Assembly: GCA_958510875.1 (NCBI GenBank)
Contig: OY294068.1
Span: forward strand, 82,921,116 to 82,985,115
Direction: 5' to 3'
From: Endomychus coccineus
Lineage: Eukaryota > Arthropoda > Insecta > Coleoptera > Endomychidae
Length of the DNA stretch: 64,000 nt
Below are positions 9,636 to 21,559 of the stretch, in pieces. Made by a program: the position numbers and the translations under genes. The notes under the pieces are model-generated. The model was not told the origin of the DNA, ran no database searches, and worked only from the letters and a program-made list of their open reading frames with translations. Position 1 is the first letter of the stretch, and the number at the start of each line of letters is the position of its first letter.

Positions 9636-12600
9636 TATAGTGCCAGCTAAGGGATTGTAAATTGAAGTGAAAATCCAGAAATTTGGGATCCACACATCAA
9701 ATTCTACAAAAAAGAATTCACGCCGTTTTAAAGAAATAGAAGTTATTAAAATAAGTGTGTTATTCAAGCGTAAAATAATGATTACAGTGTAATGGAACTA
9801 AGTTGAAAGGTGATGTAGGACGATAAACTGGCATTGTTGAACTCAATTAAATTGAGTCGGGTTACATACGCGGAATCAGTTGCATACAGGAACATCTTAA
9901 GTATTTACGCACGAAAGGAATTTTTGCATCAGCATATAGATCGTAGTAAATCTGAATTGTATAATCTATACTCTGCAATTGTGAAATAAATAACCATTCC
10001 TAGTTGAAGTCAAAGATAGGTGCTTTAGTTTTGCTTCGTGATGTTCTCGCTTCACAGTAATTATTTTTTTTTGTGGTATATTGAACTGAACTAACGATTC
10101 AGGCGAAAACATCGGAACCAGCTGTTCTAGAACCAGGAGAATAATTGTGTTATTGCAGTTTGTTTATGTAATTTTTTTTAAGTAGTATATTTACAGCCAG
10201 GACTGGAGTACGAGTTTTGTGTTAAAAACATTCACGTATAGTATCCAGTTGATACGAATTATGTTGGTCCTAGGTAGAAATGAAGTAAAGCATATCTAAC
10301 GAACAGAACATGTTAGGAAAAACTGATATAGCAAAAAGTTGTCATTTATAGTATATTTTGAGATTTTATGTTTATATGTTTATGTTTTATTACTGCTTTT
10401 GAACTGGAACTGGTTTTAATTTAAACGGACTGTACCCATTATTTTCAATTCAAAACCCATGTTCAGGGTGGGGACGAGCGAGCGTTCGGCTGAGGTATTA
10501 AGGGAGATAAGGGCACAGCAGACACGAGGGACGTGTATGTGCATGGATTTGTGAGTACACTGTGTTTAGTGAGGGATATGGAATTGTTATCCCGGTGTAC
10601 GGACTTAGAGTGAATAATTTCTGGGATGGAAGGGATACTCTATGGAACACCCCACAGATTTGGAAGGTCGATGACGAGGAAGAGCAAGCACCCCGACGAT
10701 AGTCCAGGCTTGATCTCTTCCTCGCATAGTATTCGCAAGTTGGTCCAGAGGGAAAAAATTTGTGTAACGCTATCCATCTAGGGGGTAGTTCGCGGGAATC
10801 TGCCGCAGCAGCGCGAAGCAGAGATTAGGGCCGTTATAACGCACGAAGCTCTCCCCTGCTTAGATAATTGATGAAGTCACGTGGGGTTCCTTTAAAGTGA
10901 AATACAGGATTCCAGTAGATTCAGGTTTGGCGGTCTAGCGCGCCATGACATTGTATGAGGTCAATAACCTAACAGGCTGATGAGATTCGGATGGCGCGTG
11001 CCGCTATTATTTTTTTTCTCTTTTATCTTATTAGAATCTAAAATAAAGCAGTAATTCGTGATTCAATGTTGGAAAGGTTAGTGTCAGTAGGTGAGGTCCA
11101 AGGTATTTGAACGGACTTTTGTTTTTTATGTATTGCAATCAATGTATTGGCATTGTGTTCACCTACTAGAGATAAATTGGAATGGAATCATGGGATGTCG
11201 AATAATATTGAGATATTAGTAAACCTTTACACGCCTATAGAGTGGGCAACCAGTCCCTGAATTTTAAATGTTCAAACTATATAAGTATAGTTTTGTTTAT
11301 GTCGGCAAATCAGTAAATGTTCAAGCTTATCTAGTCTTCAAGAGATTAATAATCTACGCAAAATATTAGCAAATAACTAACCGAATAGAGAAAGTGGTAT
11401 GTAAGATCGTAGAACTCACCCCCGTACCATTCCCGGGTAACTGATAGTAGAATTGGATGGTAGCCGAATCCATGGCTGAGGGGTAAGAACCCCCCAAAAA
11501 GGAACGACTGGGCCAATGGGCGTATGCTGTCTCTAGTTAAAATAGGGACCGGATATTCCTATTGATCAGGTTGGAAGGGTAGTTGTACCCCGTAGTAGGA
11601 ATGAGGTCACTGTATTGGACTGTCTCAGTTTCTGATAATAATGAAAGGGGACTTAGGGAAATGCATCTTCCTGTTCCGGAGTGGTCCAGTGCAACGATTC
11701 CTTATTCCAGGTGTGGATGGTGTGCGAATGTTGGTGTCAGAGTTATTCGCGCACTTCATCGAGATGCCAGGAGAAGCATCGAGTGCTATGGACATTATGA
11801 CGCGGGGCAATGTGTAGACCTTATCTAGTAATGCAGAAACAAGGATCAGCTCCGAATGGCCTAAGCATATCGATATCGAGATGTCCCATACTTCGGACAA
11901 CGCGGAACCTGGCGACAGCAGGTCGTTGTGGAAGATCTCTACCCAGCATCTCAAAACTGGTTGTAGAGCATAAATCTTCAGGGAGGTATTGGGCTGAATC
12001 GTTATATGCGTCCGATGCTGTGGAGAAAGGTTCACAATACCCGAGGTCAGTAAAGGTCATACCCAAGAGGGCTGTCAGCACAAGAGTGTCCAGTAGGGAC
12101 AAAGAGGCCAGATTGGTTAGTTAGGGGTTTGACATGTGGAGGGAAAACTGGAAGTGGTTAGGCCAGGGAAGCCAGGAAAGTTTTTGCTTTTGGAAGAAAG
12201 TCCAGGTTGGACTGATGGGCCAGTTGTGCCACTGGAGAAGGACGGGAAATAAGTCCGGAGTCTTGGGTCCAGGATGGACAGGAAGGTCAGGTAGGCCAAT
12301 TGTGAATCTGGAGGTAGAATTTGCCCGTAGGGGTAGTCGACCAGGATTTTGGGGTCGATACCAAAATGTGACGTACCAAGCGCAGGTACAGGGTTTGATT
12401 GTTCGGTAAGACCCATGAGTGCTTTGGGCAGATAGGCATCCTGCATGCCTATGCCTATGCCATCGACAACGAATATAGTTAGCGCAAAGGGAAGGGTAGG
12501 TGATCTGGATAAACATGTTTAAGTGGTAGTCTCTGGTAGAGTTTTTTTCAGTGTTGTTATGTCCGTGTACGACATTTTAGAATCTTTCAAGAAAATTCAT

Positions 12601-14011
12601 TCATGCAGAGAGCAGCAGCCTGATTATACCTAATGTTTTTTTTGTGTAATGTCGCATAAGTATTTCTAGTGTGGCAGCTTGTACTACCTGCATGGATTTA
12701 TTGTTATTTATTTTTGTTTTTTTTTTCATTTGCGAAATAGGCGTTAGTGTAACATGTTAAATAGTAAGTAACTTTAGAGTAACCTCACTCCTATGTACGA
12801 TGAAGGAAGTCGAATTCAATTTGTTTTCATGTCATCCACCCATAATGAAGGGAACAGTTGTTTTAATTTTTTTTTTGTGATTAGAAAACTTAGCTTCTTG
12901 TGTTCGGGAGTATTACGGCCGCAACAATGTGCTGGCTGGTAGTAGCTTTCCTTCTACGTACATAGACAAGTCATCGCTTAGGGTTACAAACTGGAACAAT
13001 TATCTTCTTGGTTGTGCGATATTATGAGTTCATGGAAGTTAACGCCTGGGCCCATCAGCATGTTACGGAACCCCCGGTCCTCAGTAATTGTTTTTTTGTA
13101 CTGGAATTGATCGACAGAGATAACGAAGGATCACCACGAACGAGCCCAGATCCAGGTAAATTGCGGGTACCAGTTTCACCAAAGATGGTTAAGTGTGGAC
13201 ATCGGTAGTAGTCAGAACTTAGTGAGGGCATTATAATTTAGGCGATGCACGGCTCAAGATTTCCGTAGGAGGAGTACCAACCTGGGATACTTATGTTATG
13301 GTATGGAAATGGAGAAGACCAGGAGAAGAGGATTCCAAGAGGAATGGAATGCAGGCCAGTAACCACGGAAGATGGATTGGACCCGTGTGTTGAATGTAAT
13401 GTTGATATGTGTTATGGTTTATTTAACCGCCTGCAATGGAACACCCTTGGACCAGCTCCAGTCGACTACCTACCGCCCATATGGTTGAAGCCGCCGCGTA
13501 CACCGATGAAGAACCTCATGCCTCCCCTCGTATGCAAAATGACCGAGAATGCTAGTTACACTTGACTACTGCCGGCGAGTCATACACATTTGACCGTTTG
13601 GTAGGAAGCAACGAACCCCAGTATCCAGCGACATCCTGAATTCGATTACCTAGTGTAAGTGCGGGTTAGTGATTCGCTCTCCGTTCGATCAGTGGCGTAG
13701 GTAGCGGAACAGTTTCGGACTTAATCATACCGCACAAGTGATGACTGAGATTGTTAATTGTATCCATTGTACGTATTGCGAGGTTATATTATGTAGTTAT
13801 ATAGGGTTTATTTTTTTCTGGTTGTCTTGTGGGAACAGCGTTAATCGCTGTACAATGCAAATTATGAAGTTTACATGAGCGGAGCTGCTGAAGCGCTACG
13901 GTAGAGATGTCTGCGCGTATCTAGGTAGACGGATATGATCTGAAGGGTTTTAAAAACAATAAACCAGAGGGGGAGAAAGGAGTGGGTTCTTTCAGAACAG
14001 CACTCTTTCTT

Positions 14012-14026
14012 AGAAGAAGGGGGTGA
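14012..14026 (+). other. Polypurine tract of the LTR element
   Basis: AGAAGAAGGGGGTGA immediately precedes the TG of the 3' LTR, the standard position of the plus-strand primer. Confidence 0.7.
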
Positions 14027-14724
14027 TGTAATAATCCGACGGATTATTACTTTTTGTTTTGGGGCCTTTGAATAATATTGATTTAAATTCAAATTGAAAA
14101 TTTTATAAATTATTGTATCTTGAACACGATATACCAGACAGACCTAGCGACGGTAATCTGAGTCCTCTTTCCTGTATCATTGCCAATTCCATATCATACC
14201 AAATTCAATTCGACGTAAAAATCGAGTGTTTAAATTATATGTGCCTCATCACTACAAGGGGGTTCGAGAGGGAATTAGGTTATTAGATCAACAGGGTAAG
14301 TGCATTTTGATTGCCAAAGAACAACTGTTATATTGATTTCAACCTCGGAATCGGCAACATAATATAATGTGGTTATTTACCGTTCAGATCATGTTCCGCT
14401 CGCCACTGTTTTATTTATTAATATAATTTTTTCCTGCCATTCAGGGTATTTTGAGTGTCTATACAAATTCCCCTTATCGGAGATTACTTAGGGGAAATGA
14501 TAGAGCATCATGTCGTTAGGTTTACCCCAGTTCACCAGAAAGGCAGGAATTCTTAAATTTTTTTAACATTATTTATCAATCATCGGCGTGATCGAGTGCG
14601 AAACCGTGTTACAAGCAGTGAGATAGGATTCCGAACCTATTCACTTATCTGGGAATATTAAATCTAATTTAATTTAAGTTCAGATTTATTATTACAAAAA
14701 CCCAACGCTCGGCGGAACGTTACA
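14027..14724 (+). repeat. 3' LTR (698 bp, short form)
   Basis: Same ends as the 5' LTR, with scattered substitutions (for example TATTGTATC for TATTACATC and ATTGCC for ATTGGC). It lacks a 618-bp internal block; the join is GCGAAACCG|TGTTACAAGC. Confidence 0.8.
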
Positions 14725-15190
14725 ATACATTTCTCAACGACCTTCTTGTTCGAATTAACATTTTATTATTTACTTCACCACGAGCACTTCGAATACGATT
14801 CAGTAGATCTTCTCTATTATGAACCGGGGTGGCATGAACTTTATATTTCAAATAATCCTAAGCAAAAAAGTCCGAAGGATTAAGGTCAGATGATCGAATA
14901 GGTTATGCAACTGGACCACCTCTACCAATCCATATTTCACCGTACTTCCTATTTAGACATTCTCGTACATGTCTTCCAGAATGGGCACGACAATCATCCA
15001 ATTGTATCCATGCATTTACTCCCTCATTGAATAGTGTTTGCTCCCACATGTCTTCGTGGTTAGTTCCAAAAAAATTCGAAAAATGGAGCGGCCGTCAGTC
15101 TGTCTGGTGAAACGTATGAGTCAAAAATGTTGTTTTTGTAAATGCCAAGTCAGACATTGACATTGAATTTTTCTTGAAAATTCATACATC
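14725..15190 (-). pseudogene. Tc1/mariner-like transposase, C-terminal half (minus copy)
   Basis: Read on the minus strand this gives DMWEQTLFNEGVNAWIQ, DDCRAHSGRHVRECLNRKYG, WIGRGGPV, PIRSSDLNPSDFFAWDYLKY and a basic tail. These match the second catalytic Asp region, the VREWLN-type block and the (R/A)SPDLNP-DFF-W signature of insect Tc1/mariner transposases. The last codons and stop lie beyond the LTR element, at about 8295-8320 on the minus strand. Stops and frameshifts are present. It is the inverted partner of the plus-strand copy. Confidence 0.7.
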
Positions 15191-15239
15191 TTGTACCATG
15201 ATGGGTTTTCATTTGCCCATAAGAAACTGAGCAACAACG

Positions 15240-15604
15240 AAAACTCCCGCAAATATTCTGGACAGATGAAGCACATTTCATACAGACGTGAATTTATCAA
15301 TTTCCACTATTTTATTTCATGGGCAAATGAAAATACTGTTGGTACAAGATCTAGGAATTTCCAAAAAAAATTCAGTTTCAATGTCTGGCTTGGCATTTAC
15401 AAAAACAATATATTTGGCCCATACGTCTTAGCAGACATACCAGCGACCGCTGCATTTTTCGAATTTTTTGAATCTATCCATGAAGATATGTGGGAGGAAA
15501 CATCATTCAATGAGAGAACAAATGCGTGGATACAAGATTGTCGTGCCCATTTTGGAAGACAAGTACGAGAATGGCTGAATAGGAAGTACATGGTTTTGGT
15601 TTAG
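15240..15604 (+). pseudogene. Tc1/mariner-like transposase, C-terminal half (plus copy)
   Basis: ILWTDEAHF (around 15,253-15,280) covers the first catalytic Asp. After a frame change come FSFNVWLGIYKNNIFGPYVL, MWEETSFNERTNAWIQDCRA and REWLNRKY, ending TAG at 15,602-15,604. The N-terminal DNA-binding region is missing, and so is the block with the third acidic residue that the minus copy retains. It cannot be active. Its 3' flank (15,605-16,126) is the terminal arm of the palindrome. Confidence 0.7.
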
Positions 15605-16126
15605 CATTTATTATGAATTGTTTTCTTCGTTACCAATAAATAGGTATTTGAATGATTTTTTACTTTTCAAATAGTCTTTCAAAAAAATTCCCTGAATTAG
15701 CCCTGAATATCAAAATCAAAATAACTCGAATAGGAAGCCTCTAAGGGAAGTTTATCAAGAATACTTTTTTATAGAAAACAAATTATAGCTCTTAAATTTG
15801 TAAACAATAATAATTTCGTTAAAGTTTAAGGGGTTTAAATGGGTACTGAACCCCATAACTACGCTACTGTATTTGTCTCAAGAACATTTTGTCACCAAAG
15901 GAACTTTTCATTCAGTAAAACTGAAGTTTACCAAATTTGAACCAAAAATTTTACTTTGTTTAGAAGATAATGAAGAAAATGTAATAATTTTTGAAAACTT
16001 CAACACCCTACCCTGTATCTCGTAAACGAAGTGATTTAGAGAAACATTTTATATGGAAGACCCATATCATTTCTAGAAGTTCTATCGTTTATCGAAGTTA
16101 TGAACGAAAACACTGAAACACCCTAT

Positions 16127-17572
16127 ATGATAAAGGTTGTAGAGATGAACTGTGACATACGTAAGACTGTAGCTTTGATTCACAAATATGGCCTAGGCGT
16201 ATTGTGGAAAAGTATGACTGCAGTTATGAGGAATACAGATAATGCGAAAGGCAGATCTCCAAGATATGTAAGTGTATACCCATCGGCGTTCACTTAGATA
16301 GATCGTTAAGATCATTTAGCAATAGCACGTATCAGATGAATTATCATAGAATCGAGGGGATTCATAATTTAATGGTTAAGGCAAATGTGCAAATAAAGCA
16401 AGTAGAAAGAGATATGGAAGAAAAAGAATTTTAGAAGATTAGATTGGATTACGAAATGACAAAACAATTAAATCTCTTTTTCTCAAAGACGTAATATTAA
16501 TAATAATAACTGAGACAATGATAAAATTAAAAATATACGATGTATTTCGTGTAACTCCTTTCAATTTTGATGGTATAAATCATAATACTTTCAAGAAGGA
16601 AAAACTATATTCAGATTTGATATTCATATTAAGTGAATTTAATGAAATTATCGTTCTCATATGAAACTATAATAGTACAAGTAATATTCCATTCCTGCAA
16701 ATTCAACTCAATTATGAAACAGTTTTATCAGAAGTAACGATTTTTAGTTGAGTTCATAGGTATCAAAGAGGTCATAATAAATTGCACTTTTATCTCTAAT
16801 GAGGACTACAATATGTCAATTCTTTGAGTGCCACTTTTGCATATTAGCAAGAGCTGACCTTTATCACACTAGTGCCGAAAAGTTGAGAGATGAATTTGAA
16901 TACTCCAACATGTATCATCAAATCAGATTGCAATCAGATTTGTCTGGTAAAAATACTGCAGAAAGATACTACAACAAAGCCAGTTTAGAAAAATTGCCCC
17001 AATGAGAATCATTTCTAATTAAGGAAAGGCTTTTGAAGCAAAGAATTTCAAAACATTCTGCAAAAGTAGGAACAGCAAACATTATTCAAATGGAATGGTC
17101 AGGGGAAATTGCCGAGTCGAAATGTTTCACAAACATTTTTCGATGCCCTTAAAACAATGGGGCAAATGAAGATGACAATTTATGGGACGAGGGTACCAGA
17201 AATATTTGTATCAAATCGTTTATCATTATTCTTTCCAACATTCAAAATTTTTGTATTGTTGTAGTCAAATAAAAGACACACACCATTCATACGCCAGCAA
17301 CAATACAAACATTTTGAACGTTGAAAAGAATATACGTTTAATACTAGAAAGTATCCGAACTGAAAGTGGCAATTGTATTAATGATAAAATTGATTTTAAT
17401 CTTTCGAAACTTTATAATAATCTGATTCAAAGTTAACCAAATTCAGATATTTTGAATTACTACTCTCTGCGGTCCATTTAATTCAACCTAAACGGATGAT
17501 GCATTATCTGACATTGTTACATATGTGACAGTTTTGAAATAAAATTTCATAGAGCTATCTTAAACTTGAATA
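16127..17572. other. AT-rich interval without a recognised gene
   Basis: Two short plus-strand frames (16,799-17,005, with AEKLRDEFEYSNMYHQIRLQ, and 17,182-17,436) read like protein but match no family I recognise and lack clear splice or start context. Nothing else stands out. Confidence 0.3.
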
Positions 17573-17580
17573 GTTATTAC

Positions 17581-18122
17581 TACGGTTGTACATACAGGTC
17601 TGGGAACTCGTATGTTTGACATGGGTCTCTTACGCGTCACCAAGCTCGTAGTCCCTCGCTCAGCCACTAGCTCGCGCTTGGATCGAAGTGGTAAAACAGC
17701 AGTGTTACTAAGTATTCTGATTTGAGAGAGGAATAGAACTGTTACTCTCGTCACTTCCTCACCTTAAAAATAACTTCCCCTTTTTCGCACACATAAAAGA
17801 CCTCGTTAAAACGATTTCTTTCCGGAATAGCAAGCATCCACTTTTTTCGCATTTCCGCATCTTTCGGCACTTTAAAAACAGAAGTTTCTTGCTTTACACT
17901 ATTGTACCCCGTTTTGCATTTCGGAACAATGCACGGTTTCTTAATTTGTTTCTAAAAACGCAGGTATTCCTTGTGTTTACAAGTCAAGAATGACAGTAGT
18001 CAGAGAACACTCTTCGACTAATGCGCCACCCTTTTTAGTACTACGCGACAGTTGACGCTTAGCGGAGTCACTTCTCACATAGGAAACAGCCTCGAGTTCC
18101 CAGACCTGTATGTATGATCGTA
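17581..18122. mobile_element. MITE with 8-bp target duplication
   Basis: The left end TACGGTTGTACATACAGG and the right end CCTGTATGTATGATCGTA are inverted repeats that continue inward through TCTGGGAACTCG. Exact 8-bp direct repeats GTTATTAC flank it at 17,573-17,580 and 18,123-18,130. It is about 542 bp with no coding capacity. An 8-bp duplication is typical of hAT and P-type elements; the ends do not decide between them. Confidence 0.8.
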
Positions 18123-18130
18123 GTTATTAC

Positions 18131-19210
18131 TTATTAGTGATAGAAATGATATTAAAATCATAGAATAGGTAATTCCTAAAATAATCATAGTTATTTAGAT
18201 TTGTAAATCATAGAATAGTATCGTAGGTATTTAATTAGCTACCCATTTCAAGTAAATCAGTTTGATAATTAGACATACATTAACCATTCACACACAACCG
18301 ATCTTATGTTTTTTGCAGTTTTAATTGAATTTTAAAACACAAGCCGCCATGATGGACAGACACAAGAAATTACCTCGGATGTCGGCACACGCTGATATTT
18401 TAAAGTTTATTTTCTACTAAAAAATCTGCGATTTATCAGTTTTCGCTTACAATAAATTAACGATCGAAATACATCTATGTTTGACTCCTCAACTCTATAC
18501 CTCCCTGTTGAGAACGAATGTCACTTCTGACATGCTAGAACACTATCATGAAGAGAAGATTCGTTTACATAAACATAGTGATCACGTTGAGTGCTCTGTT
18601 GGTTCCAGGATTTTACCTCAATTTTGGGAAATATAGTTCAGGATTATATATCAGGTATTATAAAAATGTCACTATAACCTAGAACTAGTATGGTGGTTTA
18701 ATTTTGATCTCATTCAACACATAGAAAAAAATGATTCCTTTTGAGACTTCACCAATATGTTCTAATGGAAATCTTTTAACTGCTTGAATTTTTTTCATAC
18801 ATTTATTCGCAAGTGAATGTCTGTGAATTATCTCCTCCGATGAATCAAATATGTTTTGGACTATCGAGTTCATTCAATTCAATCATTTCCCAATGCGAAT
18901 TCTGCTGGAGGTGTAATATGTGATATAAATACAGTTATCATTATATTTTTATATCAAGTACATTTCATCTGTTCAGAATACCTTATAGTTAGTTGAGCTT
19001 TCTCCAATCCCAAATGAAATAATTGGATGTCAAATATATGATCAATTTTTGGAACACTTATCTTCACATAATTATACGTAGCTATTGAATAAACATTTTG
19101 ACTAAAATGCAGAGATTTCGTGACTGGTGCCAAGCTTCAGTCAAATACTTGTTTTATATATTTTTCGAAAATAACAAAATATGTTTGCTCATCACAAGAG
19201 ACCCTCTTTA
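18131..19210. other. AT-rich interval without a recognised gene
   Basis: Only one short minus-strand frame (18,685-18,873) with no family signature. No repeats or splice-supported exons were recognised. Confidence 0.3.
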
Positions 19211-19211
19211 G

Positions 19212-20099
19212 TCAGAGGGTTGGAGTAATTTTTGCCATGATTGATTCGTGGTGATCGAAAATCTTAGAAGTTTCGGAAATAATCACGCGTTTTGTGATCT
19301 TATCTCGCGGAGAGAGTTCGATCGAGTATACAAAACGTCTTCCTTGAAAGACCAAAGAAGACCAAGGGTCTTCTGCTCGTTGGAACCAAAGGTCAGAAGT
19401 GTGGGATGAGGGTAAGTTGCAAAATATGAAGCTCGTTTGAGACCCATTTTCGAAGTTTGGAAGAACGTCCCTTTGAGGCTTCCGGTAGTTTTTGACAAAT
19501 TTGATGGGCATGCTATATAGAATACGCACTAAGAAAAAAGTCATCTACGTAACAATCCTCTGATAATTTTTTCAAAGACAGAGTTTCGATCTTTCGGGTG
19601 CAGCTGTCAATTGAATAGCATATATTGTACTTAGGAGACAACATGCTTCGCTAGATGACATAACTGTGACATTTGAGCTGATCCGGGGGACATCGGGGAT
19701 TTTTGGAAAAAGTCACAGGTGTTGTGTGTGTTGACGTGCAATATAGAGTGACGGCGAGCTTTGCAAAGGGGACAGGATAATTTTGACATGCAATCGATCA
19801 GATTGAGTCCAAAGTCTAGACAATTGGGACAGGTTTTCAGTTCGTTAACTTTATTTTGAGTTTCCTTGGCGGCATAAATAGGAACTTGTCTCAAGAATAT
19901 AAGCTGCATTCAGCAAACTTACACAGGGCGTGTAAAATGACTTAGTAAGTTTAAATTCGGTTTTGTTCGCCGTGGATCGAATGTTTTCTAGCAAAGATGA
20001 TTTTATCTCGAAAAAATTTACAAGACCGCTATCGAAAGCATTCGGGAAGGCCTGCGCGTTGCTTCTCTTCTGTGATATGAGCATCTTAGGAATGCACAT
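19212..20099 (-). pseudogene. BEL/Pao retrotransposon relic (gag zinc knuckle and pol fragment)
   Basis: The minus-strand frame 19,631-19,909 contains CPNCLDFGLNLIDC, then SCPLCKARRHSILH. This is the C-x2-C ... C ... C-x2-C-x4-H-x-(L/I)LH arrangement typical of BEL/Pao Gag knuckles. Further downstream on that strand (19,212-19,544) ITKRVIISETSKIFD resembles the KR-x-x-LS-x-x-(S/A)-x-(I)FDP block of BEL/Pao Pol. The frames are short and disjointed and the parts between are missing, so this is an old internally deleted copy. No LTRs were located. Confidence 0.5.
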
Positions 20100-20265
20100 T
20101 TTTTCTCTGCGTCAACTAGATTTCTGAGTTTGTCGGAAGATTCGTTTGTAATTAATCCTGAATTGGATAGTTTCATGTCGTGAAAAATAAAAACGTACGT
20201 GAGTTAATGAAACAATAATTTAAATTTTGCCAGGCGATGAGATAGATAATGTAAGATAATTAGGA

Positions 20266-21552
20266 ACCAATGGATATATGAATATACTCACTTATCTCAT
20301 GTTGGCTTTTGCCAGACAACAATGATATGGTTTTCTAGTCCAGATCGATGAGTAACGTCACACACATATAGCCCCAGTTAGCTCCTTAGCTCTTCTCATA
20401 GAGCTCAGTGGAACGAGCAACTTTGCAACGAAACTGAAGGATATCTTCTGCTGAAGGTAGTCATAACCAACTCAACGAGGTAAAATGACCAAAAAATCTC
20501 GCGCCATCTATCAATAGATGTCCCACTAAGACATCATGAATATACCAAATTGACAGATTTCTCGAACTTTACAAAACTTACGAGGAATGTGATAATACTT
20601 GGGTGCGCCAGATGGCGGCACCGAACCAAACCAATGTGAACCAATGACTATATGAATATACTCATTTATCTCATGTTGGATTTCGCCAGATAATGATGAT
20701 AAAGTCAAGATCGATCTGTAATGTCACAAACCTATAGTCCCAGACAGCTGTTTCGCTCTTCTAATAGAGCTCATCAGTGGAACGATTGTGTTTTCAACGT
20801 CACTGAACGATCTCTGTTGAACCGTTCAACAACTTGGTAAAAAGACCAAAATATGTCACGCCATTTGTGAATGGATGTCCCATTAAGGAATCAAGCAATA
20901 TCATTGACTTTTGGATTTCTCGAACTTTACAAAAGTTACGTTCCCCGTAGATCTTGTAAAACTGGAATAGCTGACTTGTTCTGTTTGCACACGGATTGTT
21001 TCCGGAATACAAATCAATAATTTCTATCCTCCCTGCAATATTACTTACAAAAATGTAAATTATTTTATCACAGTCACCATAAAACACCACCTATGTACTA
21101 GCCTACATTCAAAACCATCATGATTCTCTTTTTTACTTTCTGTGAAAAAAAAAATTACTGAAAGATCTGTTCAGAAGGTAGTCATAACCATTATTCAACG
21201 AGGTAAAAATACCAAAAATCTCACGCCATGTATAAATACAGGTCCCAATAAGAAATCATGAATGCACATTGACAGATCTCTCCAATTTTGTCTGGCAAAA
21301 GCCAACATGAGATAAATTAGCATACCTATTCATATATTCATTGATTTCTAATTCCTTACATTAGATTGATTTCGTGTCGCCATCTGGCGCACGCAAATAG
21401 TCTCACTTCCTCCGTAATTTTTGTAAAATTCGAGAAATATGACTATGTGGTACATTCATAATTTGCTAGTGAGACATCTATTCATAGACGGCGATAGATT
21501 TTTTGGTCTTTTCACCTCTTGAATGCTGGTTATGGCTACCTTCAGCTGCGAT
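20266..21552. repeat. Cluster of related MITE-like repeats, direct and inverted
   Basis: A unit of about 300-360 bp containing ATATGAATATACTCA, TTATCTCATGTTGG, TTTCTCGAACTTTACAAAA and GCGCCAGATGGCG-type blocks occurs at about 20,266-20,630 and again at 20,640-20,945 in direct orientation. It recurs as a partial direct copy (21,160-21,290) continuing into an inverted copy (21,290-21,552). The phrase NNAATCAT...GACAGAT...CTCCAA is shared by all. There is no coding content. A diverged further copy is near 58,867-59,045. Confidence 0.65.
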
Positions 21553-21559
21553 CCATCAG

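Larger units (their letters stand above)
8321..14724 (+). mobile_element. LTR retrotransposon lacking recognisable gag-pol (LARD-like)
   Basis: Two LTRs beginning TGTAATAATCCGACGG and ending GGCGGAACGTTACA bound this 6.4-kb unit. It is flanked by a 4-bp duplication ATAC (8317-8320 and 14,725-14,728). A purine-rich tract AGAAGAAGGGGGTGA lies directly before the 3' LTR and sets the orientation. The 4.4-kb interior (9636-14,026) is noticeably less AT-rich than the flanks but has no frame over about 140 codons and no visible protease, reverse transcriptase or integrase motif. It resembles a large retrotransposon derivative that depends on proteins from another element, although heavily decayed coding sequence cannot be excluded. 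The insertion lies in the last codons of the minus-strand mariner transposase. Confidence 0.8.
7794..16126. mobile_element. Palindromic Tc1/mariner-like element, split by an LTR element
   Basis: The left end (GGATGTTTCAGTTTTTTCG, 7798 on) and the right end (CGAAAACACTGAAACACCC, up to 16,123) are inverted repeats. The match continues inward for the whole arm: 7794-8320 mirrors about 15,600-16,126, including TCGTTCATAACTTC and ATTATCTTCTGAACA-like blocks. Beyond these, the left arm (14,725-15,190) and right arm (15,240-15,604) each carry the C-terminal half of the same transposase in opposite orientations. The element is therefore an inverted dimer of one transposon end rather than a normal copy. 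A complete LTR element sits in the left arm at 8321-14,724. Confidence 0.75.

Noticed and set aside
11583..12516. Overlapping open frames on both strands in the LTR element interior
   Set aside because: They follow from lower AT content. No frame shows a domain motif, and several overlap each other on opposite strands.
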